Of a stretch of DNA of 64,000 nucleotides, positions 1 through 9,989 are shown piece after piece (position 1 is the stretch's first letter; every line of letters starts with the position of its first letter). Source of the stretch: Amorphophallus konjac (Eukaryota; Streptophyta; Magnoliopsida; Alismatales; Araceae); the NCBI GenBank assembly GCA_022559845.1, contig CM040126.1, positions 126,766,886 to 126,830,885 on the forward strand. The letters are read 5' to 3'. The notes under the pieces were generated by a model, which had not been told where the DNA came from, ran no database searches, and was given only the letters and a program-made list of their open reading frames with translations. The translations under genes and the position numbers were made by a program.

Positions 1-1471
1 TCTCCCATCACCTTTCATCACCCTATCCATCTCAGTTCGCAGGCAGTAGTTGGAGCCCGAATTGCAGAGACAGCCCCGGTGCTGTCTGACGTCATCTGGA
101 GGTGAACTATACATAGCCGGAAAGGTCTTCCAGTCTTCTTCGCAGGCGAGGTGGAATCGTCTCGTTCTGACTTTACTACAGATCGTGGTGCCCATTCTCG
201 TCCGACTGCGCAACTGGGACTAGAACCTGGACCAGAGCTATAGTGCAGAACCTACCACGGCCACACCCCTCAACTTCTAAAAGCGCCACTTGGCCGAGAG
301 CTGCTACCACAAGGCATCTACAATCACCAACAAGCGGCGTCCATTTCGGCATCAGGAAGAGCCTTTTCCAATTTTTCTCTCCCGAGCGCGCAGAACAGAT
401 CGTTCAGGTCCTGCCCTGATCCCCCCTCACTCAATGGACTCTTTCTCGCCACCCTGACATCATCTAGTGCTCTGCTTGGTTGATGCTCTAAGAAGACTCA
501 TCCACGGTCGTCCTCGACTTGGTCTCGCATCAATCGGACTTCAGGAGCGGTCGTGGTGACTACATCCATCTTCTGCTGCGCCCTAGGAACAGTACGAATC
601 TGAGCGCAGGGGCCCTGTTCCAGAGCCTGCCCCAGCCGGTGACGACTTCAGGACTGCCCAGAAAAATTCACAGACGTGTCTGGATCCGTCAGCGTCGTTT
701 CAGTGCCAATCTCGTCGAATTCTGAGTTTGGAGGAGTGCACAAAGACGACTACACCGACCCCCTGTCCTGCTGTCCCAGACCTGGGCAGATTCGGCGGGG
801 TGCTTCATCGGCGCTAATCAAGCATAACTCCTTTCCCCGCCTGGCCGGCTTAGCGCCCCTCCCTGCGTGGAGGTAGTGCTTGGTTTGTAACCTCATTTCC
901 CCACCCCTAGTCCACCCCCTCTGTGAGGGCGTAGTGATTGTACTAGCAGGTAAGCGGCCGAAGCATCATCGGCGCGCGTGCGGGTAGCCCACGCTTCCCC
1001 GCTCGCCCTCGTCTCCGGCCGGGATCGGCGTCCTCACGCCGATCAGGTGAGCTTCTGGCCACTTCCTCTGCTGGTTTTACTTTTGCTTGTCTTAGTATTG
1101 TTTCTAGTTGACCGTCGGCGGTGAGGTGAGTGCCCGATCTCAAACGCCATTGAATTGTGTGAACACCGCGGAGTGAGTTAAGAGTGTGACACTACAACCC
1201 ACGCCCTCGGCGTGCCGGCCGCCCTTGAAATTGGGCATCCCTGGCCCATTGGGGACCATCCCTAGCTGGCCATACCCTTGGAACCTTGAGGTCCAACCTC
1301 GGACCCTCCCCATCATCGCCGGTCCGCCTACGGACCCGAGTGTGCGCGACGCGGGTGAACCTGCTTGAGTGGGTCCACCGTTCGGTTCGGTTGCTTGCAA
1401 TTCTAGGTCCGAGGGCTCGTGTCTCATCAAATTGGTATCAGAGAATCATCATCCGTAGGCGTGTCGCATCA
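1..1471 (+). repeat. 5' LTR of element A (3' two thirds)
   Basis: This stretch matches 4939-6410 with scattered substitutions. It ends in CATCA immediately before the primer site, the same end as the 3' LTR at 6410. It carries the hairpin and splice-donor-like motif at 1023-1051. Short ORFs within it are spurious; their counterparts in the 3' LTR differ. Confidence 0.92.
1023..1051 (+). promoter_or_regulatory. LTR hairpin followed by 5' splice-site-like sequence (A, 5' LTR)
   Basis: GATCGGCG at 1023-1030 pairs perfectly with CGCCGATC at 1037-1044 around a six-base loop. CAG|GTGAGC follows directly, a good match to a plant 5' splice site. Equivalent structures occur in the LTRs of B, C and D with compensated stem changes. 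Function is inferred. Confidence 0.6.
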
Positions 1472-1473
1472 AT

Positions 1474-1485
1474 TGGTATCAGAGC
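1474..1485 (+). promoter_or_regulatory. Primer-binding site of A (tRNA-iMet)
   Basis: TGGTATCAGAGC is an exact 12-base match to the site complementary to the plant initiator-Met tRNA 3' end. It lies two bases after the LTR end, as expected for a minus-strand primer site. A second degenerate copy lies inside the LTR at about 1436. Confidence 0.9.
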
Positions 1486-1549
1486 AAGTTTTAGACTTGT
1501 CTCTACGAGTCTAGTCCTAGGGCATTATCAATTGAGTCTCCCTTGCATC

Positions 1550-3925
1550 ATGTTTTCCATCACTCCATTGCATGACCACCCTAGGGAGATGCCCCAAATA
1601 TCCATGGACCGATTTTACACTGTCACTAACAAGATTCATAACTATCTTGATACCCTCACCACCCGACTTGATCGGCTCGAAACAAAAAGGAACCACGACC
1701 CTAGAGCTTGGTCACCTCGGGATGAATTTGGATGGGAAACCAAAGGACCCAGATACCCATGGGACGAGATGAGGATTGAGATTAAGAAGATCTTCACTCC
1801 CCCTTTCTCTCCCAATCAACCCAAGACCTCCCTTAGGGCCCAAACTCCACCACCCCAAATAATTCCAACCCTGATCACCACCACCATTCAAACCAAATTG
1901 GCCACTACCCAACCCACAAATCCTCCTCCCACCCCTTTCCAAAAGGAACTTAAGGAGGTGACCGAAGTCTATGAGGCTCCCCTAGATTGGGAAGAAGAAT
2001 ATGAAGCCCAATTGGGTCAAGAGGACTCATTCCTTCCCAAAGAAAACCCATTGAGCCAAATTCGGTGCACCCTCTCCTATGAGTTACAAGATGCCCAACC
2101 TAGGCCTCCACTACTACCCCTCCCCATTTTATCCCAAGTCCCCCATTACCCACCACCCAAAGAGCACCACATGCCAGTCATCATCACCCCACCCACAAAG
2201 GACCTACTCACCTCTTTGGTAGAGGAAACCATGATCCCCACACCCGACCCCCTAGTAGGGAACACCCCAGAACCACTCCCCATCTTGGAGGAAAGTCATG
2301 GCCAAAAAGAGGAAGAAACTTCACCTTTCATGTCACCCCCAATTTGGAGTGAACTGATCATAAGTGGGCCCTTGGTTAGATGGCTTGTGGAAAATTATGC
2401 TCACCCTATCCTGCCCCTTGCTTACCCTTCCATGGAACAACACCTCCCCATAGTACCCTTATCCACCTATCACACCACAATCCAACCATCCTATCAAGTG
2501 GAAATATTAGGGGATCTACTTAAGGGTATAGCTTGGCAAATGGAACTAACTGGCATGTTGACTACAGTAGCCAACCGACCTAGGAGTCTTGACCTCCTAC
2601 ACCTATGTGTCGGATCCATCTCCTCCATTTACACTGTGGGTTGCTACACTAGCGACCTTCTTTTACTCCTCCCTACACCCGACGAGCCCGTTGCTATCCA
2701 CAAACTAGAGTTGCTTGTCTCGGGTAGAACATCTAGTCCTCCATTCATGGCCGACCATCCCACCAAAAACTTTGGTCTAATCACTTTACTAGAGGAGGAG
2801 AGTCCGCCATCAAATGGTTGTGAGGACCATGAGGACCTAGAGTTCCTCTCCTTAGGTGACCCTTACCATGACCCCTTCAATCCTCTTCTATACCCCCCCA
2901 CCTTACTCACCACCAACCTTTTCCTACCCCAACCGACCTTATTGGACCAAGCCCACTCCATTTTCCTAGACCCCTTTGACCCCTATGAGTGGAAACTCTC
3001 ACACCAAGCCATATACATAAGAGAAACCATTTGGATGGGAATGCATGTGCCACTACATTTTGCATCATTTGGTAGGGCTAGTAAGCCCAGTCATCTCATA
3101 CATGTCACGCACACTTTAGGCCCAATGCATGGCTGGCTCACATTTGGATGTGCTGGTCCTCCCTCATTCATCATTGATCATATGCATGTTAGGAGCATCT
3201 ACGGGTGTCCAAGTCCCCCGTCATTCAACACCACTTTGTGTGATAGGTTCTCCTACAGATACCATGGCCCTCCCACCATTGTTATGAAGCCCATGCATGA
3301 TAGGGCCACTAGTGGTTGCCGCGGTCCACCTAAGTTCATCAAGGTCCACATGGCATCACAGCATGATAGGTCAATTTACGGTTGCCCCGGTCCACCTTTA
3401 CACACCAAGCTCTTCACACCCACACCGCATCATAGTGCATGGCATACGCATACACGCAAGCAATTCGCAATAAGTGGTGAGGTTCACAAAGAGCGGATAA
3501 GAGATCGCGAGCGCCACTTGGAATTTCAAGTAGGCGATTTGGTGATGATGGCATCGGAGTGGCTCTACCTTAGGGTCACCTCCCATTCGAGGGCACGAGG
3601 ACTTGGACCTTTCCCTGTTCCTAATGGCTTTGGCAACACAGCTTGTGGATTGAATTTACCAATGGGTTATGGGATATACCCCACTTCTCACGTGGCAGAC
3701 CCGGCACCCTATATGGGCACCGCGGTGGATCCTAGTGAGTGCTTTGAGCCTATACCTTCCTTTAAGAGGGACACGCCGGAGAGCCACCACAAAATAGCCT
3801 TCAGAGCCCGACGTGTGCAAATAGGGGCAATACTATGCACGCAGGGTTCCATCGCCAGCATGAGGGTGTGCCCCAGCCACCTTGAGAGGATGAAGGACCG
3901 TCCCCTGGTCGCAGATGCAGGTTGA
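1550..3925 (+). CDS. Fused Gag-remnant / GCxGPP-repeat / integrase-tail / chromodomain-like protein of element A
   Basis: Open frame of about 791 residues. The frame also runs upstream into the LTR, but the first ATG after the primer site is 1550. Order: a short Gag-like N-terminus (about 1-85) that lacks the central Gag segment present in B, C and D; a proline-rich region (about 85-250); a block conserved with B, C and D (YQVEILGDLL through IGS-type and LLLLP motifs); acidic DPFNP/DPFDP motifs; then repeats ending in GC(P/R/A)xPP. Next comes an integrase C-terminal segment (EFQVGDLVMM, then RARGLGPFPV) and a chromodomain-like tail (from RARRVQIGAIL). No protease DSG, RT xxDD or integrase DDE motif is present. 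It is the only copy in the window whose tail remains in one frame. Function unknown; a chromatin-tethered structural protein is a guess. Confidence 0.62.
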   Translation: MFSITPLHDHPREMPQISMDRFYTVTNKIHNYLDTLTTRLDRLETKRNHDPRAWSPRDEFGWETKGPRYPWDEMRIEIKKIFTPPFSPNQPKTSLRAQTPPPQIIPTLITTTIQTKLATTQPTNPPPTPFQKELKEVTEVYEAPLDWEEEYEAQLGQEDSFLPKENPLSQIRCTLSYELQDAQPRPPLLPLPILSQVPHYPPPKEHHMPVIITPPTKDLLTSLVEETMIPTPDPLVGNTPEPLPILEESHGQKEEETSPFMSPPIWSELIISGPLVRWLVENYAHPILPLAYPSMEQHLPIVPLSTYHTTIQPSYQVEILGDLLKGIAWQMELTGMLTTVANRPRSLDLLHLCVGSISSIYTVGCYTSDLLLLLPTPDEPVAIHKLELLVSGRTSSPPFMADHPTKNFGLITLLEEESPPSNGCEDHEDLEFLSLGDPYHDPFNPLLYPPTLLTTNLFLPQPTLLDQAHSIFLDPFDPYEWKLSHQAIYIRETIWMGMHVPLHFASFGRASKPSHLIHVTHTLGPMHGWLTFGCAGPPSFIIDHMHVRSIYGCPSPPSFNTTLCDRFSYRYHGPPTIVMKPMHDRATSGCRGPPKFIKVHMASQHDRSIYGCPGPPLHTKLFTPTPHHSAWHTHTRKQFAISGEVHKERIRDRERHLEFQVGDLVMMASEWLYLRVTSHSRARGLGPFPVPNGFGNTACGLNLPMGYGIYPTSHVADPAPYMGTAVDPSECFEPIPSFKRDTPESHHKIAFRARRVQIGAILCTQGSIASMRVCPSHLERMKDRPLVADAG

Positions 3926-4021
3926 GTTTAGAGGTTGAGGGTCGCCCTGAGCTGCTTTGGAGGACCGCTCCCCCGGTGGGCCCATACTCGACGGAGTCGA
4001 GTTCTCCGCACCCCGGGGGTA

Positions 4022-6410
4022 TGATAAGGACATCACCAGCTTTCCCCTTTGTTCGAGGATCCAGATGCTCGCCAGCTATGCTACATCTTGTCCGCCACTA
4101 TATTTCGAGTCATATGATGTAATTTTTATTTTCTTATCATGTACTTTTCCTTTTATTTGAGTCCAATACCTAGGTTAGGTAGCTATTTACCTAAGTCTAG
4201 AGTCATTATGTTGGTTAATGGGCCCAATTATATGGGCTAGGCCCAGGGGCGCCCCCTTCCCCTCGGTTAAGTGTTAGTAGTCCAAAAGTCAGGGACTTAT
4301 GTGAAAATGTGGGATTCCTATAAATAGGACCCCAATCCCTCATTTGGAGGGGAATGAAGTATTGATAAAATTGCCACAAGAATTTGTGCCTCTCTCTCTA
4401 GCTCTCTCTCTCTATTTCTCTCTCTCTCTCTCTAAAGGGGGCGAACCCCATTCTCTCTCCTCCCCACCCCCAAATTCAAAATTCACTCTCTCTCCTCCCT
4501 ATTAACCTCTAATTAAGACCCCTCCCCCTTCCCCATACCTCCCATTTAAGTCCCCTCCAACCCCTAGGTGGAATCCCCTTGTCCTAGGCACCTCTCCCTC
4601 CTCCCAAGCAACCTTTCCCCTTCCCCATACAACCTTTCATTTTTCCAAGGGAGAATCCCTTCTCCCAAGCACCCCTTCCCCTCCCCAAGGCAACCCTTGC
4701 CATTCCCTAGGCCCCCAATAACCCCTCCATTAACCCACCATTCAAAACAAAGGAGAGATCTCTCCTCCCTCTCTCCTTCCCAACCTAAATTCGCATCTCT
4801 CCCTCCCTCCACTTGCTAGACCACCTCCCAGCCCCCTTTCTGCCCTTCCCACACCTTGAATCACCCCATAACAGACCCCCACATAGTCAGGTGTCACCCC
4901 CACACCCATCCACCCCATTTCCCACCCCATCTACTCCGTCTCCCATCACCTTTCATCACCCTATCCATCTCAGTTCGCAGGCAACAGTTGGAGCCCAACT
5001 TGCAGAGACTGCCCCGGTGCTGCCTGACGTCATCTGGAGGTAAACTATACATTTTCGAAAAAGGTCTTCCAGTCTTCTTCGCAGGCGAGGTAGAATCGTC
5101 TCGTTCCGACTTCACTACAGATCGTGGTGCACATTCTTGTTTGACTGCCCAACCGGGACCAGAACCTGGACCAGAGCTACAGTACAGAAGCTACCACGGC
5201 CATACCCCTCAACGTCGGATGGCGCCACTTGGCCGAGAGCTGCTACCACAAGGCATCTACCATCACCAACAAGCGGCCTCCCTTTCGGCATCAGAAAGAG
5301 CCTTTTCCAATTTTTCTCTCTCGGGCGCGCAGAACAGATCGTTCAGGTCCTGCCCTGACCCCCCCTCACTCAACGGACTCTTCTCGCCACCCCGACATCA
5401 TCTAGTGCTCTTCTTGGCTGATGCTCTAAGAAGACTCATCCACGGTCGTCCTCGACTTGGTCTCGCATCAATCGGACTTCAGGAGCGGTCGTGGTGACTA
5501 CATTCATCTGCTGCTGCACCCTGGGAACAGTACGAATCTGAGCGCAGGGGCCCTGTTCCAGAGCCTGCCGCAGCCGGTGACGACTTCAAGACTGCCCAGA
5601 AAAATTCACAGACGTGCCTGGATTCGTCAGCGTCGTTTCAGTGCTGGTCTCGTCGAATTCTGAGTTTGGAGGAGTGCACAACGACAACTACACCGACCCC
5701 CTGTCCTACTGTCCCAGACCTGGGCAGATTCGGCGGGGTGCTTCATCGGCGCTAATCAAGCATAACTCCTTTCCCCGCCTGGCCGGCTTAGCGCCCCTCC
5801 CTGCGTGGAGGTAGTGTTTGGTTTGTAACCTCATTTCCCCACCCCTAGTCCACCCCCTCTGTGAGGGCGTAGTGATTCTACTAGCAGGTAAGCGGCCGAA
5901 GCGTCATCGGCGCGGCGTGCGGGTAGCCCATGCTTCCCCGCTCGCCCTCGTCTCCGGCCGGGATCGGCGTCCTCACGCCGATTAGGTGAGCTTCTGGCCA
6001 CTTCCTCTGCTGGTTTTACTTTTGCTTGTCTTAGTATTGTTTCTAGTTGACCATCGGCGGTGAGGAGAGCGCTCGATCTCAAATGCCATTGAATTGTGTG
6101 AACACCGCGGAGTGAGTTGAGAGTGTGACACTACAACCCACGCCCTCGGCGTGCCGGCCGCCCTTGAAATTGGGCATCCCTGGCCCATTGGGGACCATCC
6201 CTAGCTGGCCATACCCTTGGAACCTTGAGGTCCAACCTCGGACCCTCCCCATCATCGCCGGTCCGCCTACGGACCCGGGTGTGCGCGACGCGGGTGAACC
6301 CGCTTGAGTGGGTCCGCCGTTCGATTCGGTTGCTTGCAATTCTAGGTCCGAGGGGTCGTGTCTCATCAAATTGGTATCAGAGCATCATCATCCTTAGGCG
6401 TGTCGCATCA
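4022..6410 (+). repeat. 3' LTR of element A
   Basis: It starts TGATAAGGACATC after the purine-rich CCCCGGGGGTA and ends CATCA before H gag resumes. Length is 2389 bp. It holds a TATA box at 4319, a CT microsatellite (about 4388-4435), a C-rich pyrimidine tract to about 4960, and the hairpin and donor motif at 5962-5990 (one stem pair weakened to G-T). Confidence 0.92.
4319..4326 (+). promoter_or_regulatory. TATA box of LTR A
   Basis: TATAAATA followed by GG, about 300 bp into the LTR and about 60 bp upstream of the CT-rich tract. B, C and D have TATA-like sequences in the same relative place. Confidence 0.65.
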
Positions 6411-6766
6411 CCGAGCATTGGCTGAAAGAGATAGAGTAAATATTCAGAGTTATGTAGTGCAGTGACCAGGATCGAGTCCTCTTGGCTACTTTCCAGTTGG
6501 AACATGATGCACGTGCTTGGTGGGAAGCCGTGGAAGCTATGCTTGGTAATAGGCATGCAACGTGGGATGAGTTTAAGGAGCATTTTGACGGCAAGTATTT
6601 CTCAGATCGTGTGCAGGAGAAGAAAGCGGCATAGTTCGCTACTCTAAAGCAGAGCAATTTATCCGTTGCTGAGTATGAGGCGCAGTTCGCCCAGTTGTCT
6701 CATTATGCACCACATTTGGTATCACGGAGAAGATGAAGGCCAAATGGTTTTTGAATGGGTTGAAGC
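6411..6766 (+). pseudogene. H gag, first fragment
   Basis: Frame from 6413 reads EHWLKEIE, then a Retrotrans_gag-type core (LEHDARAWWEAVEA, WDEFKEHFDGKYF, VAEYEAQFAQLSHY). It carries a stop at 6437, TAG at 6455 where the family has Gln, and TAG in the AA*FATLKQ stretch. Element A cuts it on the left and the LINE cuts it on the right in the middle of NGLKAD. Confidence 0.85.
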
Positions 6767-7567
6767 TTTTTTTTTTATTAAAATGCCTCAAAGAGGAGCA
6801 GGAGAGCACTCACCCCCTCAGAAAGGAGGTAAGTTAATCACTCCACCACTACACACCTAGGAGGTGAAAATATTATTAATTAAGATGTAAGAATACAAGA
6901 TCAATGGGGCATACCCCTGAAAAGACCCGTAGGCCTAGCAACCTTCTACACTCTAAGGGACGCTAGACCTATGCGGTCTGTGAAAAGAGGACCAAAGCTA
7001 CTTCTAGGAAGATCTTTAGAAGAAAGAAAAACCTTATTATCCTAAACATGACAGGCATATGAAGCTAAACTATTAGCAAGCTTATTGGCTTCGCGATACA
7101 CATGGGAAACAATGACCCCAGAATAAACTAGGAATTCAAACACCTCTCTCCACCAGCGCAAACACCTCCAAGAAGGAACAACCCCTGATAAGAAAGATTG
7201 AGCCAGTACCGTAGAGTCTGTGGAGATGCCAGCTATCACAAGGCCATGCTCCTTAGCTAACCGCACACCATCACACAAAGCACGAGTTTCTGTGACCACA
7301 CTATTACCATAGCCATAGAAATAAGTGAAACCCAGCAGAAGGTTGCCTCCACTGTCCCTGATACATCCACCTCCGCCGCAAGGTCCCGGGTTCCCCTTAC
7401 AAGCACCATCCACATTCAGAACCAACCCTTGGAGGGGCGGTATCCATCTAACCAACTTCACCTTCACCTGAGAGTAGCGAATGATGAAGCCGTAATTTGA
7501 AATATCTAGTTGCTGCTGCCTCGAAGGGAATTAATGAAATGAGGTCTTCTCCAGTGCTGCACTGATA
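6767..7567 (-). mobile_element. 5'-truncated LINE (non-LTR retrotransposon) fragment
   Basis: On the minus strand this is the 3' end of a LINE: an RNase H coding region (7467-7042), a 3' UTR, and a short A10 tail seen as T10 at 6767-6776. The flanks carry a 7-bp duplication with one mismatch, ttgaagc (6760-6766) and ttaaagc (7568-7574). Skipping the insert restores the H gag frame as NGLKADGMHDR, which fixes both boundaries. The RT and endonuclease are missing, as usual for 5'-truncated insertions. Confidence 0.85.
7042..7467 (-). pseudogene. LINE C-terminal RNase H domain
   Basis: The 141-codon open frame is a plant LINE-type RNase H. NVDGACKGNPG holds the first catalytic Asp, TETRAL the Glu, and STDS the second Asp. 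HVYREANKLANSLA ends with Asn where the family normally has Asp (AD), so activity is doubtful. The frame is open upstream to near 7550 without a Met, so the apparent start is an artefact of truncation. No RT is attached. Confidence 0.85.
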
Positions 7568-8049
7568 TTAAAGCAGATGGAATGCATGATCGTAGACGTG
7601 CTAACAGACACACCCTCGTAACGCTTCAGTATATTAACCAATTGGCACCTTTGGAGATCCACACCTATGCTGAGATTGTAAGAAACGCCCAAGTTCTTGA
7701 AGATACTATGGAGATGACGGACTGGATAAGAGGTCGAGACAAGAAGAGGGAGCAGACTACCAGCTCCAGAAATTTCAAGCCCACTAATGGCAAGAAGAGG
7801 CCCAATGGCAAGCTGAGTTTTTTGAAGGACAAGAAGCCGAAGGAAAATGATAATAAGAAGGTAGGATCGATTGCTCCATCCAAAGTAGTCTGCAAGTACT
7901 GTGACCGCCTGGGTCAAAAGATGGAGGAGTGTTGGTGCAAGCTGGGCGCTTGCTTAATATGTGGTAGCAGGGAGCATCGAATCCCTGATTGTCCCCTTAT
8001 TAATGATCAAGCAACATCTGACAAGCCGCAAGGGAGTCAAAGGCAGTAG
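7568..8049 (+). pseudogene. H gag, second fragment, with two CCHC zinc knuckles
   Basis: Resumes gag as KADGMHDRRRANRHTL and continues through a basic linker (KKRPNGKLSFLKDKK). The first knuckle, CKYCDRLGQKMEEC, has Gln in place of the metal-binding His. The second, CLICGSREHRIPDC, is a perfect CX2CX4HX4C. The frame ends at TAG 8047-8049 but reads on in the same frame into the protease, so gag and pol were probably one ORF. Confidence 0.88.
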
Positions 8050-8640
8050 GGCAGGCTCCAAGCCCTCCTAGATGAAAAGACTGAAACCGAGGCTTTTGAG
8101 GAAGGAGGTATTGTTGAAGGTACCCTTACTATTCTTTCCAAGTCATCATTTATACTTTTCGAGACTGAAGCTACTCATACTTTTATATCTCCAAAATTTG
8201 CTAAGACTTTATCTGTGAAACCGGTATTATTGGATTCTTATCTTATGATATCAACTCATATTGGTTCAGGGTCCGAGATTAAATATTATTACCCCTCTAG
8301 TGAAGTTTTGATTAATGATTGTAACTTATTTGCTGATCTGGTATGCCTGAAGATGAAGGATTATGATGTGATTTTAGGAGCAGATTGCTTAGCTAGACAT
8401 GGAGCTAGTGTTCATTGTAAATCAGGAGTAGTGTCCTTCCCTGGGCGCCCTGAGCTTTTCTTTTCGAGCTCTAAGCAATCTAAGTCCGAGCCACTTATTT
8501 CGGCACTCCGAGCGGATAAGTTGTTAAGGAAAGGATGTCAGGCATTTTTGGCCCTAGTTTCTTTGACAGATAAGAAGGAAGTGGAGTTGAAGGACATCAC
8601 TGTTGTCTGTGACTTGTCGGAAGTATTTCCTAAAGATTTT
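8050..8640 (+). pseudogene. H retropepsin-like aspartic protease
   Basis: The frame reads LFETEATHTFISP at the active site, where plant Ty3/gypsy proteases have (D/L)xDSGATHSFIS. The catalytic DSG is ETE here, so the enzyme is dead. The downstream flap and hydrophobic motifs are kept (DYDVILGADCLARHGA, then the CKSG(V)VSFP stretch), which identifies the domain. Same frame as gag. Confidence 0.82.
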
Positions 8641-9560
8641 CCAGGTCTTCCTTTTGAAAGGGAAGTGGTTTTCTCTATTGATTTAATTCTAGAGCTTCAC
8701 CCGTTTCTAAAGCTCTGTACCGTATGTCCCCTGCTGAGTTAAAAGAGTTGAAAGATCAGTTGTTAGAATTGCTAGAAAAAGGGTTTATTCATCCGAGTAC
8801 ATCCCCGTGGGGTGCCCCTGTACTTTTCGTAAGAAAGAAGGATGGTTCGTTGAGGTTGTGCATTGACTATCGCTAGTTGAACGAGCTCACTGTTAAGAAC
8901 AAGTACCCGTTGTCGAGGATCGATGAGTTGTTTGATCAGCTATCTAGAGCCTAGTATTTCTCAAAAATCGATCTCAGATCAGGGTATCACCAATTAAGGA
9001 TTAAGGACAAGGATATTTTGAAGACGACATTCCATAGTAGGTATGGACATTTTGAATTTATTATAATGCCGTTTAGACTAACAAATGCTCCTGCAACTTT
9101 CATGCAGCTGATGAACCACATGTTCCGACACTACTTAGATCTTTGGGTCGTGGTATTTATTGACGATATTCTTATATACTCTAAGAATAATGAGGAGCAT
9201 GAGGAGCACTTGAAGACGGTGTTGCAGATACTAAGGGATCATCAATTATATGCCAAGCTCAATAAGTGTGAGTTCTAACTATAAGAAGTGTCTTTTCTGG
9301 GGCATATTATTTCCAAAGATGGAATTTCGGTAGACCCTTCTAAAGTGGAAGCAGTACGTAATTGGGAAAGGCCTGTAAATGCAACTGAAATCAGGAGTTT
9401 CTTAGGCCTAGCAGTTTACTATCGGAGGTTCATTAAGGATTTCTCCAAGATTGCAGTACCCTTGACTAGATTAACTCGTAAGGAGAATCGATTCGAGTGG
9501 TCGAAAGATTGTGAGAAAAGTTTCCAAACTTTGAAGGAGTGTTTGACCACTGCCCCAGTA
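8641..9560 (+). pseudogene. H reverse transcriptase
   Basis: Starts at [18 protein letters not shown] one-base loss near 8693 shifts the frame, after which the RT reads [39 protein letters not shown], then the catalytic FIDD at 9156-9167 and [15 protein letters not shown] is a normal Ty3/gypsy variant. Stops: TAG 8874 and TAG 8952 (both at conserved Gln), TAA 9279 and TAA 9285. Confidence 0.92.
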
Positions 9561-9960
9561 CTGGCCCTGCCATCCGGAGAAGGAGGTTTTGAAGTATATA
9601 CTGATGCATTAGGAATTGGCTTAGGATGTGTATTGATGTAGCGAGGTAAAGTGATAGCCTATTCTTCTAGGCAGCTGAGGAAGCACGAAGATAATTACCA
9701 TGTTTACGACCTGGAGCTAGCGACAGTTGTGTTTGCTCTGAAGATTTGGAGGCACTACCTATATGGAGAAACTTTCATCGTGTACTCTAATCATAAGAGC
9801 CCATAATATTTATTTTCCTAGAAAGAGTTGAATATGCGGCAGAGAAGGTGGCTCGAGTACTTAAAGGATTTTGACTTCTCTATTGAGTATCATCCTGGAA
9901 AGGGGAATGTTGTGGCAGATGTTTTGAGCAGGAAGCCGATGGCCAAATTAGCAAGTTTGA
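9561..9960 (+). pseudogene. H RNase H
   Basis: [21 protein letters not shown] carries the first Asp, and [13 protein letters not shown] the Glu. The third catalytic Asp is Asn (YSNHKS instead of Y(S/T)DHKS), and NVVADVLSRKP ends the domain. Stops TAG 9639 and TAG 9819 fall on conserved Gln; TAA 9804 is probably a decayed CAA. Same frame as the RT. Confidence 0.88.
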
Positions 9961-9989
9961 TGCTTCAAGAATGGAAGTTGTTTAAGTAG

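Larger units (their letters stand above)
1..6410 (+). mobile_element. Element A: non-autonomous LTR retrotransposon, 5' end outside the window
   Basis: Positions 1-1471 and 4939-6410 are copies of each other, so the window opens inside the 5' LTR and the 3' LTR is 4022-6410. About 917 bp of the 5' LTR lie left of the window. An initiator-Met primer site follows the 5' LTR and a purine-rich tract precedes the 3' LTR. The only large ORF (1550-3925) lacks protease, RT, RNase H and integrase core, so the element is non-autonomous. It interrupts the gag of chromovirus H, whose reading resumes at 6411. The left TSD is outside the window. LTR divergence by eye is a few percent, much more than in C. 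Confidence 0.88.
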
